DNA of 64,000 nt from Lophius americanus. Taxonomy: Eukaryota; Chordata; Actinopteri; Lophiiformes; Lophiidae. Under the pieces are notes generated by a model, which made no database searches, was not told the DNA's origin, and was given only the letters and a program-made list of their open reading frames with translations. Position 1 is the first letter of the stretch. Each line of letters opens with the position of its first letter. Of the stretch, positions 11,487-23,076 are shown in pieces. The stretch covers positions 868,501 through 932,500 of the forward strand of contig JBBDHG010000112.1 in the NCBI GenBank assembly GCA_037951165.1, given 5' to 3'. Both the position numbers and the translations under genes were made by a program.

Positions 11487-14400
11487 CTACAAAATAAACA
11501 CAGATGGCAGATAATTAAATTTAATAAATTGAAGAATAAAAAGGATTTTAACTGGAGGTAAATGATACAATCCACTCAGTTCACTCATAATGAGGATTAC
11601 TTTCAAACAGCCACAACAGTTGAATTAAGTTATCTGCACTTTTGAACGGTGCAGATGACGGTGATATCATCGAGATTAGCTCAGCTTGGGGGTCCGAGAA
11701 AGTCAAAAGAGTCAAAAGAGTCATTTTACATCACAAGACCAACAAAACTAGTTAATCCCCACAAGTGTGAAGCTGAATTGATCTGGATTATTTTCAGTCA
11801 GCCAACACTTTGGTTGGTTTTATATTGATATGAACTCATAGAAGAAATAAGAATTGAGGGGAAAGAAGAGATGATTCAATTCCCTCATACTTTATACTTT
11901 GAATGTATCTGTTGTGACCCCAATGTGCAAATGTTCAGTTAATTATAACAGAAAACAACATTTGATTGAATAAATGTTTATTTATTCTCAACATTATATT
12001 AATCTAAAGCCTTTGTTTTCTCCTTCAAACAAATAGAATTCTTATTAAGGGAATACATGGCCTTTACATAATGATTTTTTAAAATCATTTTTTCTCTGCA
12101 TGTCTATGCCCATGTTAAGTTCTACTATGTAAGTGTTTCACATGAGCTACTGCTTTGTGAAAAATGTTAATCACAGCCTAGAAAGTATATAATTACTATT
12201 TTTGGATATAGGTAAGACAAATTTAGATGTCTGAGGATTATAAAACAACATCCTATACAATAGATCATATGCAGGCATACACACCTACGTGCATCTATTT
12301 ATATATGTGTGTGTGCACACACAAAGGTTTATCACAAAGACACTGTCTGATAGACACATACACACACACACTAATGAACACAGACACACATTCAATGATG
12401 GAGGCTGGAGAGATTGAAGAAAATTACACTGGGGAATATGTTTGACCTATCTCTCCACCTGCTCTATGTGTGCTGATAAATCCTCAGCCCGTCTGGAACA
12501 GATGAATTATTGTTTTTTTCTGCGTGTTCAACAACATCCTTGCTGGATGTCTAAAGATGAAATGCTTTCTCTCCTTTTTTTCTTTCTTTTTCTTTCTAAT
12601 GCCAAAGCTTTTTGGGCTAGGCATTTCATATTACTGTGAAGTAGAGCATGTATGTACAAACACGTGATGTGACCTTGGGCAGGTGCGGTTTGTTAACAAT
12701 GGAAATCAAAGGAGATGTGTTGAAAGAGGACCCTGGTTTTCATCTACTGCTCCCAGGGGAGTTTATTAAAAACAATGTTTTTTGACCCCTTAGGTCTTTG
12801 CCCTGAAGGAAATTTGTTGTTAAGCTAAGTAATTTAAATTTCATGTTAACTCTGTAGTTATTTTTCTTGAAGTCCTGTGTCACACTGCAAAAGCTTCTCC
12901 ACCAGCAAAACTTCCAATTTCTTTTCACAACAGGGACTGTTTACTAAATGAATCTGAGGATTATGCTGCTGCTCATGCAACAGAATAATAAAACAGAGCT
13001 TTCAAATAAACAGACGACCAAAGTCTTTTCTGGTGACTTTTCTCTGTTTGATCTGTAATCTCTGTTGTGAATATTTGAGATTTTCTATGAGAGCGCCTCC
13101 TTCTACTTTCCTTCTGTTCTGTGTAGCCTATGGGTTGTTCCATCAGTGTTATATCTTTATTATCAAACCAAAATATCACAGCAGGTATGTTGAGATCACT
13201 TGCTCATGTTTAACTGCCATCTCACAGATGCAGAGAGATAACATGCATGTGTCACTTTTACTTGATGAAGAACGCAACTCAATGATGATCAGACATAAAC
13301 TAATTCAGAACAAGCGTCACAAGTCATCCAATGGTGCCTGGAGCAGCATATATCCATAAATAGGCAAAGTGGGGGAAAAGATGAGAGGGCATGTTATTAG
13401 AAGAAGACGCCAAGAGGAAGGCGACTGCTTTGCTAATGTCACACAGTACCTTCCCATCACCTTCTGGATGCATCATGGAAGTGAATCATAATTATTTTCA
13501 CAGTTACTCCTCAGAGGATTTATGTATGAATTGATCATGATGCAGTATATGTTCAGAGACACAGAGGAGAGTTTGGCAAACAGTTTGCAGACTCTGGTGG
13601 ATTTGTGCATATTTAATTTGGCTGAGGATGTGCTTTTATATCCTGCATTATTACAAGTAAGAATATAAGCCCTGAAGAGTTTTGAACATATCTGGTACTA
13701 GGAGATTAACTTTATATGAGGCAGCGATGTCTCTACTCCCGTTCTGAAGGGATTTCTCTTTCGGCAGAGGAAATGGTCAAATATGCAGCTTTACTCTTGT
13801 GTCTTCTAATCATTTTGTTTATTTTATAAATTATTCAGAATAAAAAAATAAAAAAATATAATCCAATAAAATGAATAGAAATCCAGAACCTCACCTCTTT
13901 CATTTCCTGTTGTACGTCCCTTAGTGCTCCAAGAACCTGCTCCAGGTTGTCTACCACTCGTTTTATTTGGTTTCGAACTACCTTCCTGCAGCAGCCTGCT
14001 CCTATCCTCCGTAGACCACCTTCATTCGTCAAACTGTGATGTGTCCATGTCTGGTTCTGGTCCAGTATCCCAATATGCTCCAAGCTTGATCTAGCTGTTC
14101 TGCGGCCTCGAAGAGTAGTGGTGAAGCCACGGCCTCTCAGAGGAACCTCAGTGGAGAAGATGGCTCCATTGAGAGGCCCGTTGAAACACTCCACAGATGG
14201 TTCCCTCAGTGCTGTCAGGTCCTTGTGGCTCTTGGATATTCTGCTTTTGTGTTTGATATAGCTGAGGCTGGAGGTGAAGCCATGCTTCCCCTCTGTTGGT
14301 CCCTGAGAGTCTGAGTTCAGCCAGCTGGATAAACGGAGGTCTCTTTGTTGGTAGTCGGTATTGCTGCCATAGTCCCACACCTTCCCCCTCCTGTCCTCCA

Positions 14401-15001
14401 TATCCACAAGAGGCAACCTACATTTTGGCTCCTCAGGAACAGGAGCAGAACGGAAACCTGCTGGAAGCCCAAATTTTCCCACCGATGTGCTAGTCCTGTC
14501 AGTCTGTGACTGAAGGAGGTTCAGTTGGCTGCTGGGGTTCTTAACAATGGTGTGGTTGTCCTGTGCAGAAGACGGGCTGTTACTCAGACCCTGCGCTCTC
14601 TCTCCTGTACAAAGTTGCGTGGTGGGGTCTCGGTGGAGCTCTTGAGGCTGGTTACAACTGGGAGGATTGTCCCTCCTCTGCTTACTGAGATTCCCTGGCT
14701 GGATGTGGTGTCCCCTCAGCACCATTGGCAACATTCTTGCCATCCCCACACGATTACAGCGAAGTTCCCCCTTCTTTGCTCGGTCCTTTCCCTGAATGGA
14801 GAATAACCCAATTCCCTTAGCTCTCTCCAGCGGGGTCAGGTTGTTTCGTACCTCTGAGCTTGATTTGTATGGTCCTTTGAGCCCCAGGTCACCGCTGTGG
14901 TGGGGCTTCAGACTATTGCGTAGCCAAGGGATGAAGTGAGGGGCATGGGGCTTGAAGCTTCTCTGCTCCCCAGGTACTGGAGCGCTGCTGTTAGAGAACA
15001 T
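10527..15001 (-). CDS. PRR16 (Largen)/INSYN1-family coiled-coil protein with PDZ ligand
   Basis: Two coding exons, 15001-13895 and 11486-10527, join in phase 0 into 688 residues. The junction reads QQEMKE|VVQQIDYLTS, inside a coiled coil (about residues 342-383) starting VRNQIKRVVDNLEQVLGALR. This is the conserved segment of PRR16 and INSYN1 (PRR16: VEDLELVLGDLKDVAKELKE; INSYN1: REVVSQIDKLTSDF). The rest is predicted disordered and Pro/Ser-rich. The C-terminus KRKLLSTTV ends in a class I PDZ ligand, as PRR16 ends in STTTTV, and PPPY at about residues 652-655 could bind WW domains. PRR16 is reported to raise cell size through translation and INSYN1 to act at inhibitory synapses with dystrophin; neither role can be transferred safely. 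The 369-residue N-terminal half is much longer than in either relative. The next upstream in-frame stop is near 15124 with no ATG before 15001. Confidence 0.9.
11487..13894 (-). other. Intron of the PRR16/INSYN1-like gene
   Basis: A 2.4-kb GT-AG intron splits the coiled coil between MKE and VVQ. It is AT-rich with a TG/CA-rich patch around 12300-12390; no other element was recognised. Confidence 0.85.
13895..15001 (-). CDS. PRR16/INSYN1-like exon, N-terminal half
   Basis: Encodes 369 residues from MFSNSSAPVPGEQ to the middle of the coiled coil (QQEMKE). The donor is GTGAGG at 13894. The exon probably begins near 15023, behind a pyrimidine tract ending TGTGAG, so about 22 bases of leader precede the ATG. 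An 1.1-kb frame without a stop supports coding. The section carries basic patches (GRRTARSS, KHKSRISKSHK). Confidence 0.88.
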
Positions 15002-15394
15002 TGTGATGGATGATGTCCACAGCCTCACAAAAAGGAGAAGAAGCAGAAGAGGAACAGGAGGACTCCAGAGACAAAGAAAGCTTCTTCCTCTTTTTCCATG
15101 AATCTCCTCTTGCCTTTTCCATTAACGTAGACTCAATGCTATCTGTCCCTGATCTCTTTCCCCTTGGTTGTCCTGCTCCAACTCTGTGTGCAAAACTTTT
15201 ATCTGTATTTTACCCTGTCCATCAGAGATCCAACATGCGCCCATATTCCTACTAATGTCTGTTTCGGATGTTATCACCTTGCCTATTTTCATTTTCTTAT
15301 CGCTCCCATTCTAATTATCCCACTATCCTATCCTCCGTAGTGCTCTCGAGCGTCTAACCACTTCTTGGGGCCAGCTTTGTAGATGCTGCGGGTG

Positions 15395-15680
15395 TCTCTC
15401 TCTACGTCTTCTCTTTCTGCCTGCCCGTGTCTCTCTGGCTCTCTTGCAGTGGAGGAATCCAGTCTCTACATCTCTCTCTCTCTCCTCCTCCTGTTTCACT
15501 CACACACTGCACTGTCTCCTATCTTCCTCCCACTCCCTCTCACTGCTCCTCTATTTCCCTCTTCTCTCTGTTACCCTGTTCTCATCTGAGAACCCCTTAT
15601 GATCCATACCATTTATCTTTAAACCTCTCTTATTTACCTTCTTTTCCTCTCCCTGCTGTCACTCTCTCTGCCCCGATCTC
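15395..15680 (+). repeat. Pyrimidine-rich (CT)n tract
   Basis: About 290 bases strongly biased to C and T on the plus strand, with CTCTCTCT runs, lie upstream of the PRR16/INSYN1-like coding start. On that gene's strand it reads as a polypurine GA tract, a form common near promoters and able to form triplexes. A similar purine run is at 18768-18850. Confidence 0.6.
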
Positions 15681-16837
15681 TCATTTGCAAAGGAGAACAG
15701 CTGAACTAGTATTATTAATCCCCCGTTTGCCAATGTATACTCACGTGATTCCCCTTGCAACTGCTCTCATCTGATTACTCCTTCCCCGGCACAGCCCCTC
15801 ACAATTAAATGCTGCTTATGATACCAGAAGGGGTTTAAAGGAGTAGGGAGGATAGCAGCAGGAAGGGATGGAGGAGGACAAATTGTGTTTGTGGGTTAAT
15901 TATGAATTACAAGATTAGGGATCAGCATCAGTTAGACAGAAACTATAAGATACCCAGCAACAAACAAGAGTCTGCATATGGTGTTCTAACTCTTTAGATC
16001 CCTTTTATTACATCACTGTTGTTTTCTTGTTAAATTTCCTGCTGAATGTCAAACTTCGTTTTGCTGCAATTCCGCATAGACAGCTGATATTTTATTTTTT
16101 CTCATTCAAGGTCAATTTCTTGGCTTTAAAGATTACATTCTTGTGTCTGACAAGCTCAAATATGTCTCCAATGTGCTTTCTCTCTCAACTACAAGGATGA
16201 GTCCCTCCTTTTCTTGCAGCATTCAAAATGAAACTATAGCAGCAAAGCCATTCAAAGAACCTGACTTTTTTCGGTCACTCAGCAGTGAGACACTCGGACT
16301 GTAAGTCACCATGGCAATCTATTCCTCTGGTAGTGCACTGTTGAAATATGACATATTTTACTATAAAGTATGTGGGGGTGGGTGAAATCATGAACAAGCT
16401 TGGTGTAATATGCAATTTAAGATTATTCCTACCTACATGTCGACACACTGCTGTCAGCCAGTAATAATCACTATTCTGGGTTTAAAAAAACCCAACTCTT
16501 AACAGCGGAAGTTATAGAGCAGCCACTATTAATCCGATTGTTCCTCTTAACATGCTGGTACTCCAAACCAAAGTACATTTTTATGCTGTGGTGGGATTTA
16601 TTCATTTATCATAAGATTTAATTCTTATAATCTATTTAAATCTTTGTGCATGTCAGTGTTATATAATGAGACTTTCAGAAATTCTCAAATTAGACTGTAC
16701 TCAGGGAGCACAATACTCGGCAATCATCAGTTTCCCCATTATGTCATTGCAGCTAAACACAATACTCCCATGATAGTTTGACTCTGTTGCGTTGTGTTTA
16801 GTTCTGTCGTCTCACCTGCAACCCTAAAGTTTGCATG

Positions 16838-16905
16838 TTCTCTAGTGTTTGTCTGGGTTCCCTCCAGGTACTCCGACTTCCACAGTCAAAAATTACACAA
16901 CAAAA
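16838..16905 (+). repeat. Dispersed fish repeat fragment
   Basis: The run TTTGCATGTTCTC, then CTGGGTTCCCTCCAGGTACT, then CTTCCACAGTC matches the core of a very common fish interspersed repeat (the version with 'gggttttctccgggtgctccggcttcc'). Other fragments are at 41365-41515 and 53750-54030. Confidence 0.6.
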
Positions 16906-17368
16906 TACCTGGTTTTTCAAATTGGCCATGAGCATGTCAGTAACAGAATGGTTATCTGTTGGATCCAGGCCAAACTTTGATGCATGGTAGAATTCATAGA
17001 ACTGTCATCATGTCATTTTGGTCCAAGCATTGTTACCATTATCCTTGAAGTTAGTACTCCTATAGAAGCACAAATCTTCACGTTGCCGCTATCACGCAAT
17101 GGTGAAGAACAATACGTATACAAAATAAAAAATAATCATAATCAATTCATACATTTTTAAGTTATCCTGATAACAGAAAAAAACAACAACATTCATATCA
17201 ACGTCCGTAAAACATAACCTCCGGATCTTCAGTGTTGACTGGGACCACCAGTAGTTGCTGAAACAGCGTTAGAGGTCATCATCACTGCTCGGCGTTGGGT
17301 CCCGGGACCCATTAGCCTCTGGGCTGACTGAAAGTGCATGGAACACAACTACACAGCTTGTTGATGTT

Positions 17369-17608
17369 AACTGCATGTCCTTTGTATAACCACCCAGTTT
17401 AACTGCATGTCCTTTGTATAACCACCCAGTTTAACTGCATGTCTTTTGTATAACCACCCAGTTTAACTGCATGTCCTTTGTATAACCACCCAGTTTAACT
17501 GCATGTCCTTTGTATAACCACCCAGTTTAACTGCATGTCCTTTGTATAACCACCCAGTTTAACTGCATGTCCTTTGTATAACCACCCAGTTTAACTGCAT
17601 GTCCTTTC
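17369..17608 (+). repeat. 32-bp minisatellite, about 7.5 copies
   Basis: The 32-bp unit AACTGCATGTCCTTTGTATA plus ACCACCCAGTTT recurs exactly every 32 bases from 17369 to 17593, with a partial last copy. The units are nearly identical, with a C-to-T change in the third copy, indicating recent expansion. Confidence 0.97.
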
Positions 17609-20600
17609 GATCTTCTTTGTCTTGTCTCGTTTCGTCTCGGTGTTTCTTATAAGGAAAATCTCGATCTCTTTGATGAGAAAAATGTTTTAGTTACAAACAG
17701 GCTAGTCTCTCAAAGAGGGCAGGTGTAGGTCACAAGCACACACGCACAGGAAACAAATAAAAAAAGATCTACTGCAAGATCAAAATGCCCGTATTTTTAA
17801 GAAATGGTTTCTACCAATTTTACCACAAACCTGAATATAGATGCAGACAGATTTAAAAAAAAAAAAAAAAAAAAAGAGGCCAGAGGTCCGACTATGGTTA
17901 AGGTTAATCCTAAACCTTTATATAACACATTAAATAATGCTCAACATGCAGATGTTTTGTTTCATTTTTGCAGCACACCACCTCTATGAACACCTCTATG
18001 ACCTTGGTCAGTTATTTCTTCACTTTGACATACTGTATTAGTATAATGAGCGCAAAAACAGACAGGGTTAGGATAGGGAACATGCAATGATTTTAGGATC
18101 CAAGAGATTAACTGATTTGTCCTTTTTGTTTAGCATTGGTGCAAAACTGATTGTCACTTTCTAGTTTCTCCAAATTTGATTATTTTACATTTTTGTGTAC
18201 ACTGAATGATTAAATGTTACTTAAAGGATTCTTAAAATAAGTATGCCCATGAAAGTTGAACCAAAACCATTCAACGCTGCATGTTATTGAAAATAAATCC
18301 AATTTTCATTAAAAACTGTCCAGTAAACTCCCAATAAAGTGCCAATTTTCACGTATCATCTGTGATTCACCATGATGACATTTTGACGGTATAACCTTTC
18401 CTGAATAAGATTTAATTCAACAGCCTCACACCATCCATCATATTATTTATTAATTATATGTATGTTAAGACAGCAGTATTTGGGTCTGTGAAAAAGAGAA
18501 GTTTCCTAAGAACACAATGTTCTTGTTTGTGGTATTAAATGTGGCAGTGAACAGATGCAGTCTTCCCTTCGGTGTCCAATGTTGTTGATAATCCACAGAG
18601 CTGCATTGGTTTGTGTGGATCTGCGTACCGCAGTGCCTCTCCAATCCTCTCCTGCATATTTTCGTGTTGTTTGCTTTTGGATTCCCCCCTCGTCATGATT
18701 TTCATCCTTGAACAACGCAAGTAAGCTATTTGCTCTCATGAGGATGAGAGCAAAAGTCAAGGATAGGTAGAGAGAGAGAGATTTTGGGACCCCATGAAAG
18801 AGGAAAAGAGAGACAGAGAAAGGGGGAGAAGAGGGGGGAGGCAGGGGGAGTTTGGTGAGACTTCTAACTACCATGCTGACTGTCATAGCTTCGCTTGCCA
18901 GAGGGGAGAGTACCTACAAGCATACTGGATGAATAATGATGCGGAAGGACTACAAAAGCAAAGTAATCGATAATAAGCAGCGCTCACTCTGCCAGCTAAC
19001 CTATATGAGATTGGAATTGAGCAAAACATTAGAAGTGCTTGAAAGCTTAGCGCAGGACACATGTAAAATGGGTACTTCTCATGAAACACTCTGCCCACAC
19101 TGTAACAAGATTTGATGTACGAATACAACTGTTGGCCTAAAATTACATGAGAAACAAAAACATAACACTGTAAATTCCGCTTTTTTTTTTTTAAACAAAA
19201 CTCAAGTTTCCCGCTCACAGCAATAGACATTTTTTAACAGCTATGAGGATAAAAACCTCCTTCTTTTTATACTATACAGTCCTTTTTCACTCATTAGCCT
19301 GAAGGGCATTTTGCTGGCAATGATGATTAAAGAAATTCTAGAAACAGGACTTGGTTGTGTTGTATGGATGCAGAGAATTGCCTACAGTGAGCTCAGTGGC
19401 CTCTGGTGTGATTTGTTGCACCACCTAAAACTCAAACATCAGAGTGTTTGCATCTATTACAACAGCCAGGGATGGACTGTGATCATCCAGTTGAGTGTGT
19501 CCTTCCAAACAGGGCTGTACTCTTACACAGTCAAGGGCTCCTGTGTCATACTTGATTCCAGGGAAATATAGGATGTTACCACAAATCATGATGATCAGTG
19601 AACATGAGTGGAAAGCGTAATGGATCCTCAATGCACCTCATTTTTGTCCTACAGCTCTGTCCTTCTTGGGATGCAAGACATTTCTATCAGTTCATTATGT
19701 AGAAATTATAGTTAGAACCGTGATAGCTCGCTCCACTAAAAGGTATTAAGAGCACTCAGTCCCTTCCACTGATAATCATACTGTGAGTGACATTCTGAAA
19801 TTTCATTATCAAGAAAATATTTGAGAGAAACCCCCCCGATACTGATTTATGAGAAAAACAAGCAAACAGAAATTCTTAAAAATTATTCAAAAGGGAAACT
19901 GAAGCTAAGTCTGCTTCAACTAATTACACTATTTCAGCCTTATAAAATTATCTGTGCATAAAAGAATGATTACAGATAGTACCAGTATATTATGTGAATG
20001 TTTTTTTCTTTAGTTGGAATAAAATTTTCCTCCAATGAGGAGGAAGAGCTGCACAGAAAGATAGACGTGATGTCATCATGTCTCATTTAAGTCATAACGT
20101 AGGTCCCTTCCTTTAAGATGCATTTACCAAAAGAGGTAAAAACCCAAATATGTTCCGATAATGACCAACAGATGACAACCGGGCACTTGACAGTGCAGTA
20201 ATATTTCAAGGGTGCTGCAGGAAGTATGTGCAGAAATGCTACAGTGAAAATTATCATTCCAAAGTCTGAGAGGTAGCAAATTCAGTGATAGATTAAACTG
20301 AATTCACAGTGTGTTGCTTAGCTACACTAACTAAGTGGGTTGAATGTTTAAGTTTCTAAAAACAGAAGGCAAAAAAAAAAATCTTTCCATCTTACTCATT
20401 TCCTGTTCTACCCTTGACCTTCATGTGGGCTTGCAGGAAGTGGGAAAGAAATATGACCAGAACTTCAATTGTTTGTTGGTAGGAAAGGGGTTGTTTGCTT
20501 GTATCCCAACAATGCTGGGAGCAGGAGGGACGGATTTGGTTGACAAAAATTCAGGTCAGACTTTGTCAGATTGCCCCCTCGATCCAGCTGGAATATTCAA

Positions 20601-22787
20601 ACATCCAGCGGACACTGTGTCTGATTGAGAAAGAAGAAAAAAGACATGAACTATATTCTTTTAAAAAGGTAATTATATTTGTCGTGTCTGGATGCAATAC
20701 AGAGACACATAAACCATCCTATGTACATGAGTGAAAATAAAAACAGTTTCGCAATTCACAATGGTAAAAACAATAACTATTCTTAATTTAAAAAGGCGTG
20801 TTGTAAACGGTAGTTGCAGAGGTCCCTGGTGACTACTGCTCCAAATTTGAAACTGATAGGGATTTAAACTATGAGATGAGACCAGATTGTAGAAAATGGC
20901 ATCAAAAGACAAACAAGGTCAACTTTTTTTGGAGACTAAGGAAAAGGGATTTACTTAAAAGCCTCCCATTATTGTGTGGTTATTCTCACAAGTCTAACAA
21001 GCAAGAATACAGTGAGGGGAAAATAATAAAAGAACAAATGCAAGCAACTTTTTCTTCATTATCACCATTATCACGTTTGTGATTATCAAGTTCGTGTGCT
21101 GTGTTCCGGAAAAAGACTGCATTATAACTGAGAGTATCATCAGTCTTTCTTTGGCAGAGCTGCTGTGTATGATGTTGAAAGTTTCATCCCATCCTATCTG
21201 CAAAAGCACAGTGCTTATTACAAGGCTCCATTTCTAATTCTCTCACAGGTACGCACACATCACAACCTCACATGAAGAATACAAAATGAGGCCACATCAG
21301 AAAATAGTCTGCTAGAAGGGCTCAGGGATAGAAAAACATTGACAAAAAGGCTGCTATTATTTGAGGTTTGAGAGGGATAGTAGAAGTAGTAACTATTCAT
21401 ACGTTCCTCTATAAGAAAAACAAAAAACACATTACACCATTAAAGGATTTGCAGCATGCAAACGGAGACGTTTATCATCATCACATTATATGAGGCTGCT
21501 TTGTAGTTAAACGGAGTAGCTGCTCCACAGCAGTAGTAGCTACCATTATAACACCCCAAAACTAGTTGCAGAGGGAGAGTACAATCAGCTTCTGTGTCTG
21601 TCTCTGCTCTCTTCTCTAAACTCTGCTAGTCCTTATAATAGACATGTAGCAGCAGTTTTCCTTCAGCCTTTCTTCTGACAGCTCATCAGGAGTCTTTTTA
21701 GTTTAGATCTGTCAGAATACAAACCAGAGCTTAAAGCATTTCCAGATAAACAATGCAGAGAAAATCTGGAACAAAGCTGACGAAGGGGCTCCAACATCTG
21801 ATCACTGTACTCTGCACCTGGTTCCTCATTGTGCCATTTCCCTACTGTGATTGTGACATTCTTAGACAAAAAGGTTTGCATGAAGAGATGAGTGCAAAAC
21901 CAACAGGATGTCAAAGTCAGCATCTATCGTGATCGTTACAGTGCTGCATGCTGTTGATCAGAGATAATCAGCAAATCTCAGCACAATTATATTCCTTCAT
22001 ATTTTTGGTCTCCCTATGACCCAAATACTTCACTTTTCTTTTGGTGGCTATGAACCCGAGCGTTAGAGCAAACTGGGTTTAGAGGTGGCTACTAAACAAA
22101 AGCCTGATCTATGCTAAGTTGACTTCTGTCCATGATGGGGCAAGGACTGTAAAATGTAGGCTAAGCAGGATTACTCAACTTCTGCACTTCACATGGTTTC
22201 ATTATTGCAGGAAAGTACAGTACAGCGCTTTTTCACAATTGAGTGCAATGTCATTTAAAAAAAACAAAAAATGATCAAACAAAAATAATAACTTCTTTGT
22301 CTTCTGGGGTATTTGGAAAACATGGAAATGTATTTTCTTTTTCCTTTCCAGGTAAGCGATTTAACTGATGATCTTATTTAGAAAGTAAGAGCAAGCATAG
22401 CAAGTGCCCTCAGAATAAAAATAAAAACATTTTTTTCTCCAAGGCACAGTTGTCAAAGCTCCAACCTCAAATTATAATGATGGGAGCATGGAGGCTTACA
22501 TTCATTAAGAAAAATAAAAAAATAACATATCTTCTGGGTATTGTTTCCCAAGGAATAAGTAAAAAAAAAAAAAGCAAATAAAAGTAAAGCTGGCAAAGAA
22601 ACAGACTTTGGACAAACTAGCTGCTAGAAGTTCAGTGTTACTGTAATAGCTGAAAGGCACACAAAAAAATAAAGCCGCAAATGAAATACAATAATAAAGA
22701 GGTACAGGATTGTCACGGTAAAATAAGAAAACCCGCAACATCAAGTGTGACTAGAGGTAAAGGCGCCCCATGACGAGGCCACAGGGA

Positions 22788-23076
22788 TCAGAGGTTCCCA
22801 TCATCGAGCATCTTGTTGACCCCATTACAGATCCTCTGCAGGTGAGCACGGTACACCTCTGAGGGCCCGTAGAGAGCTGCAAGGAAGTCACAGTCAGCGA
22901 AGTGATTAAAGACATGGTTGACTCGCGAGTGGCTCTTAGCCGTCAGGTGGCGTTTGATGGCCTGGTGCAGAAGTTCACGGCAATCATTCAAAATAGAGCT
23001 CATGACACGGCGGTCAAAGGTGAACTCGATCTGATGGAAACTGACCGCCGTCATCGCCAGAGTATGTACTTTCTTC
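22788..23076 (-). CDS. tnfaip8l1: tnfaip8l1 coding exon 2
   Basis: Starts KKVHTLAMTAVSFHQIEF behind the acceptor TTCTCACAG. It ends NKMLDDGNL with TGA at 22788-22790. Confidence 0.96.

Larger units (their letters stand above)
15125..22787. other. Intergenic stretch between the PRR16/INSYN1-like gene and tnfaip8l1
   Basis: Holds the CT tract, the 32-bp minisatellite, a 20-base poly(A) near 17851, a purine tract at 18768-18850 and the presumed tnfaip8l1 3' UTR. No canonical AATAAA on the minus strand was spotted in the 2.5 kb after the tnfaip8l1 stop. Upstream noncoding exons of the PRR16/INSYN1-like gene may lie here but could not be fixed. Confidence 0.5.

Noticed and set aside
10857..11497. 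Plus-strand open frames opposite the PRR16/INSYN1-like C-terminal exon
   Set aside because: They have no family resemblance and are shadows of the minus-strand coding exon.
12280..12400. TG/CA-rich patch as a Z-DNA or regulatory site
   Set aside because: Ordinary degenerate microsatellite inside an intron.
14148..14806. Other open frames across the N-terminal exon of the same gene
   Set aside because: Same reason; only the frame joining cleanly to the coiled coil makes sense.
15002..15124. In-frame upstream extension reading SPPVPLLLLLLFV, like a signal peptide
   Set aside because: There is no ATG before the stop at 15124, and the Leu run is encoded by a pyrimidine tract ending in TGTGAG, which looks like a splice acceptor.
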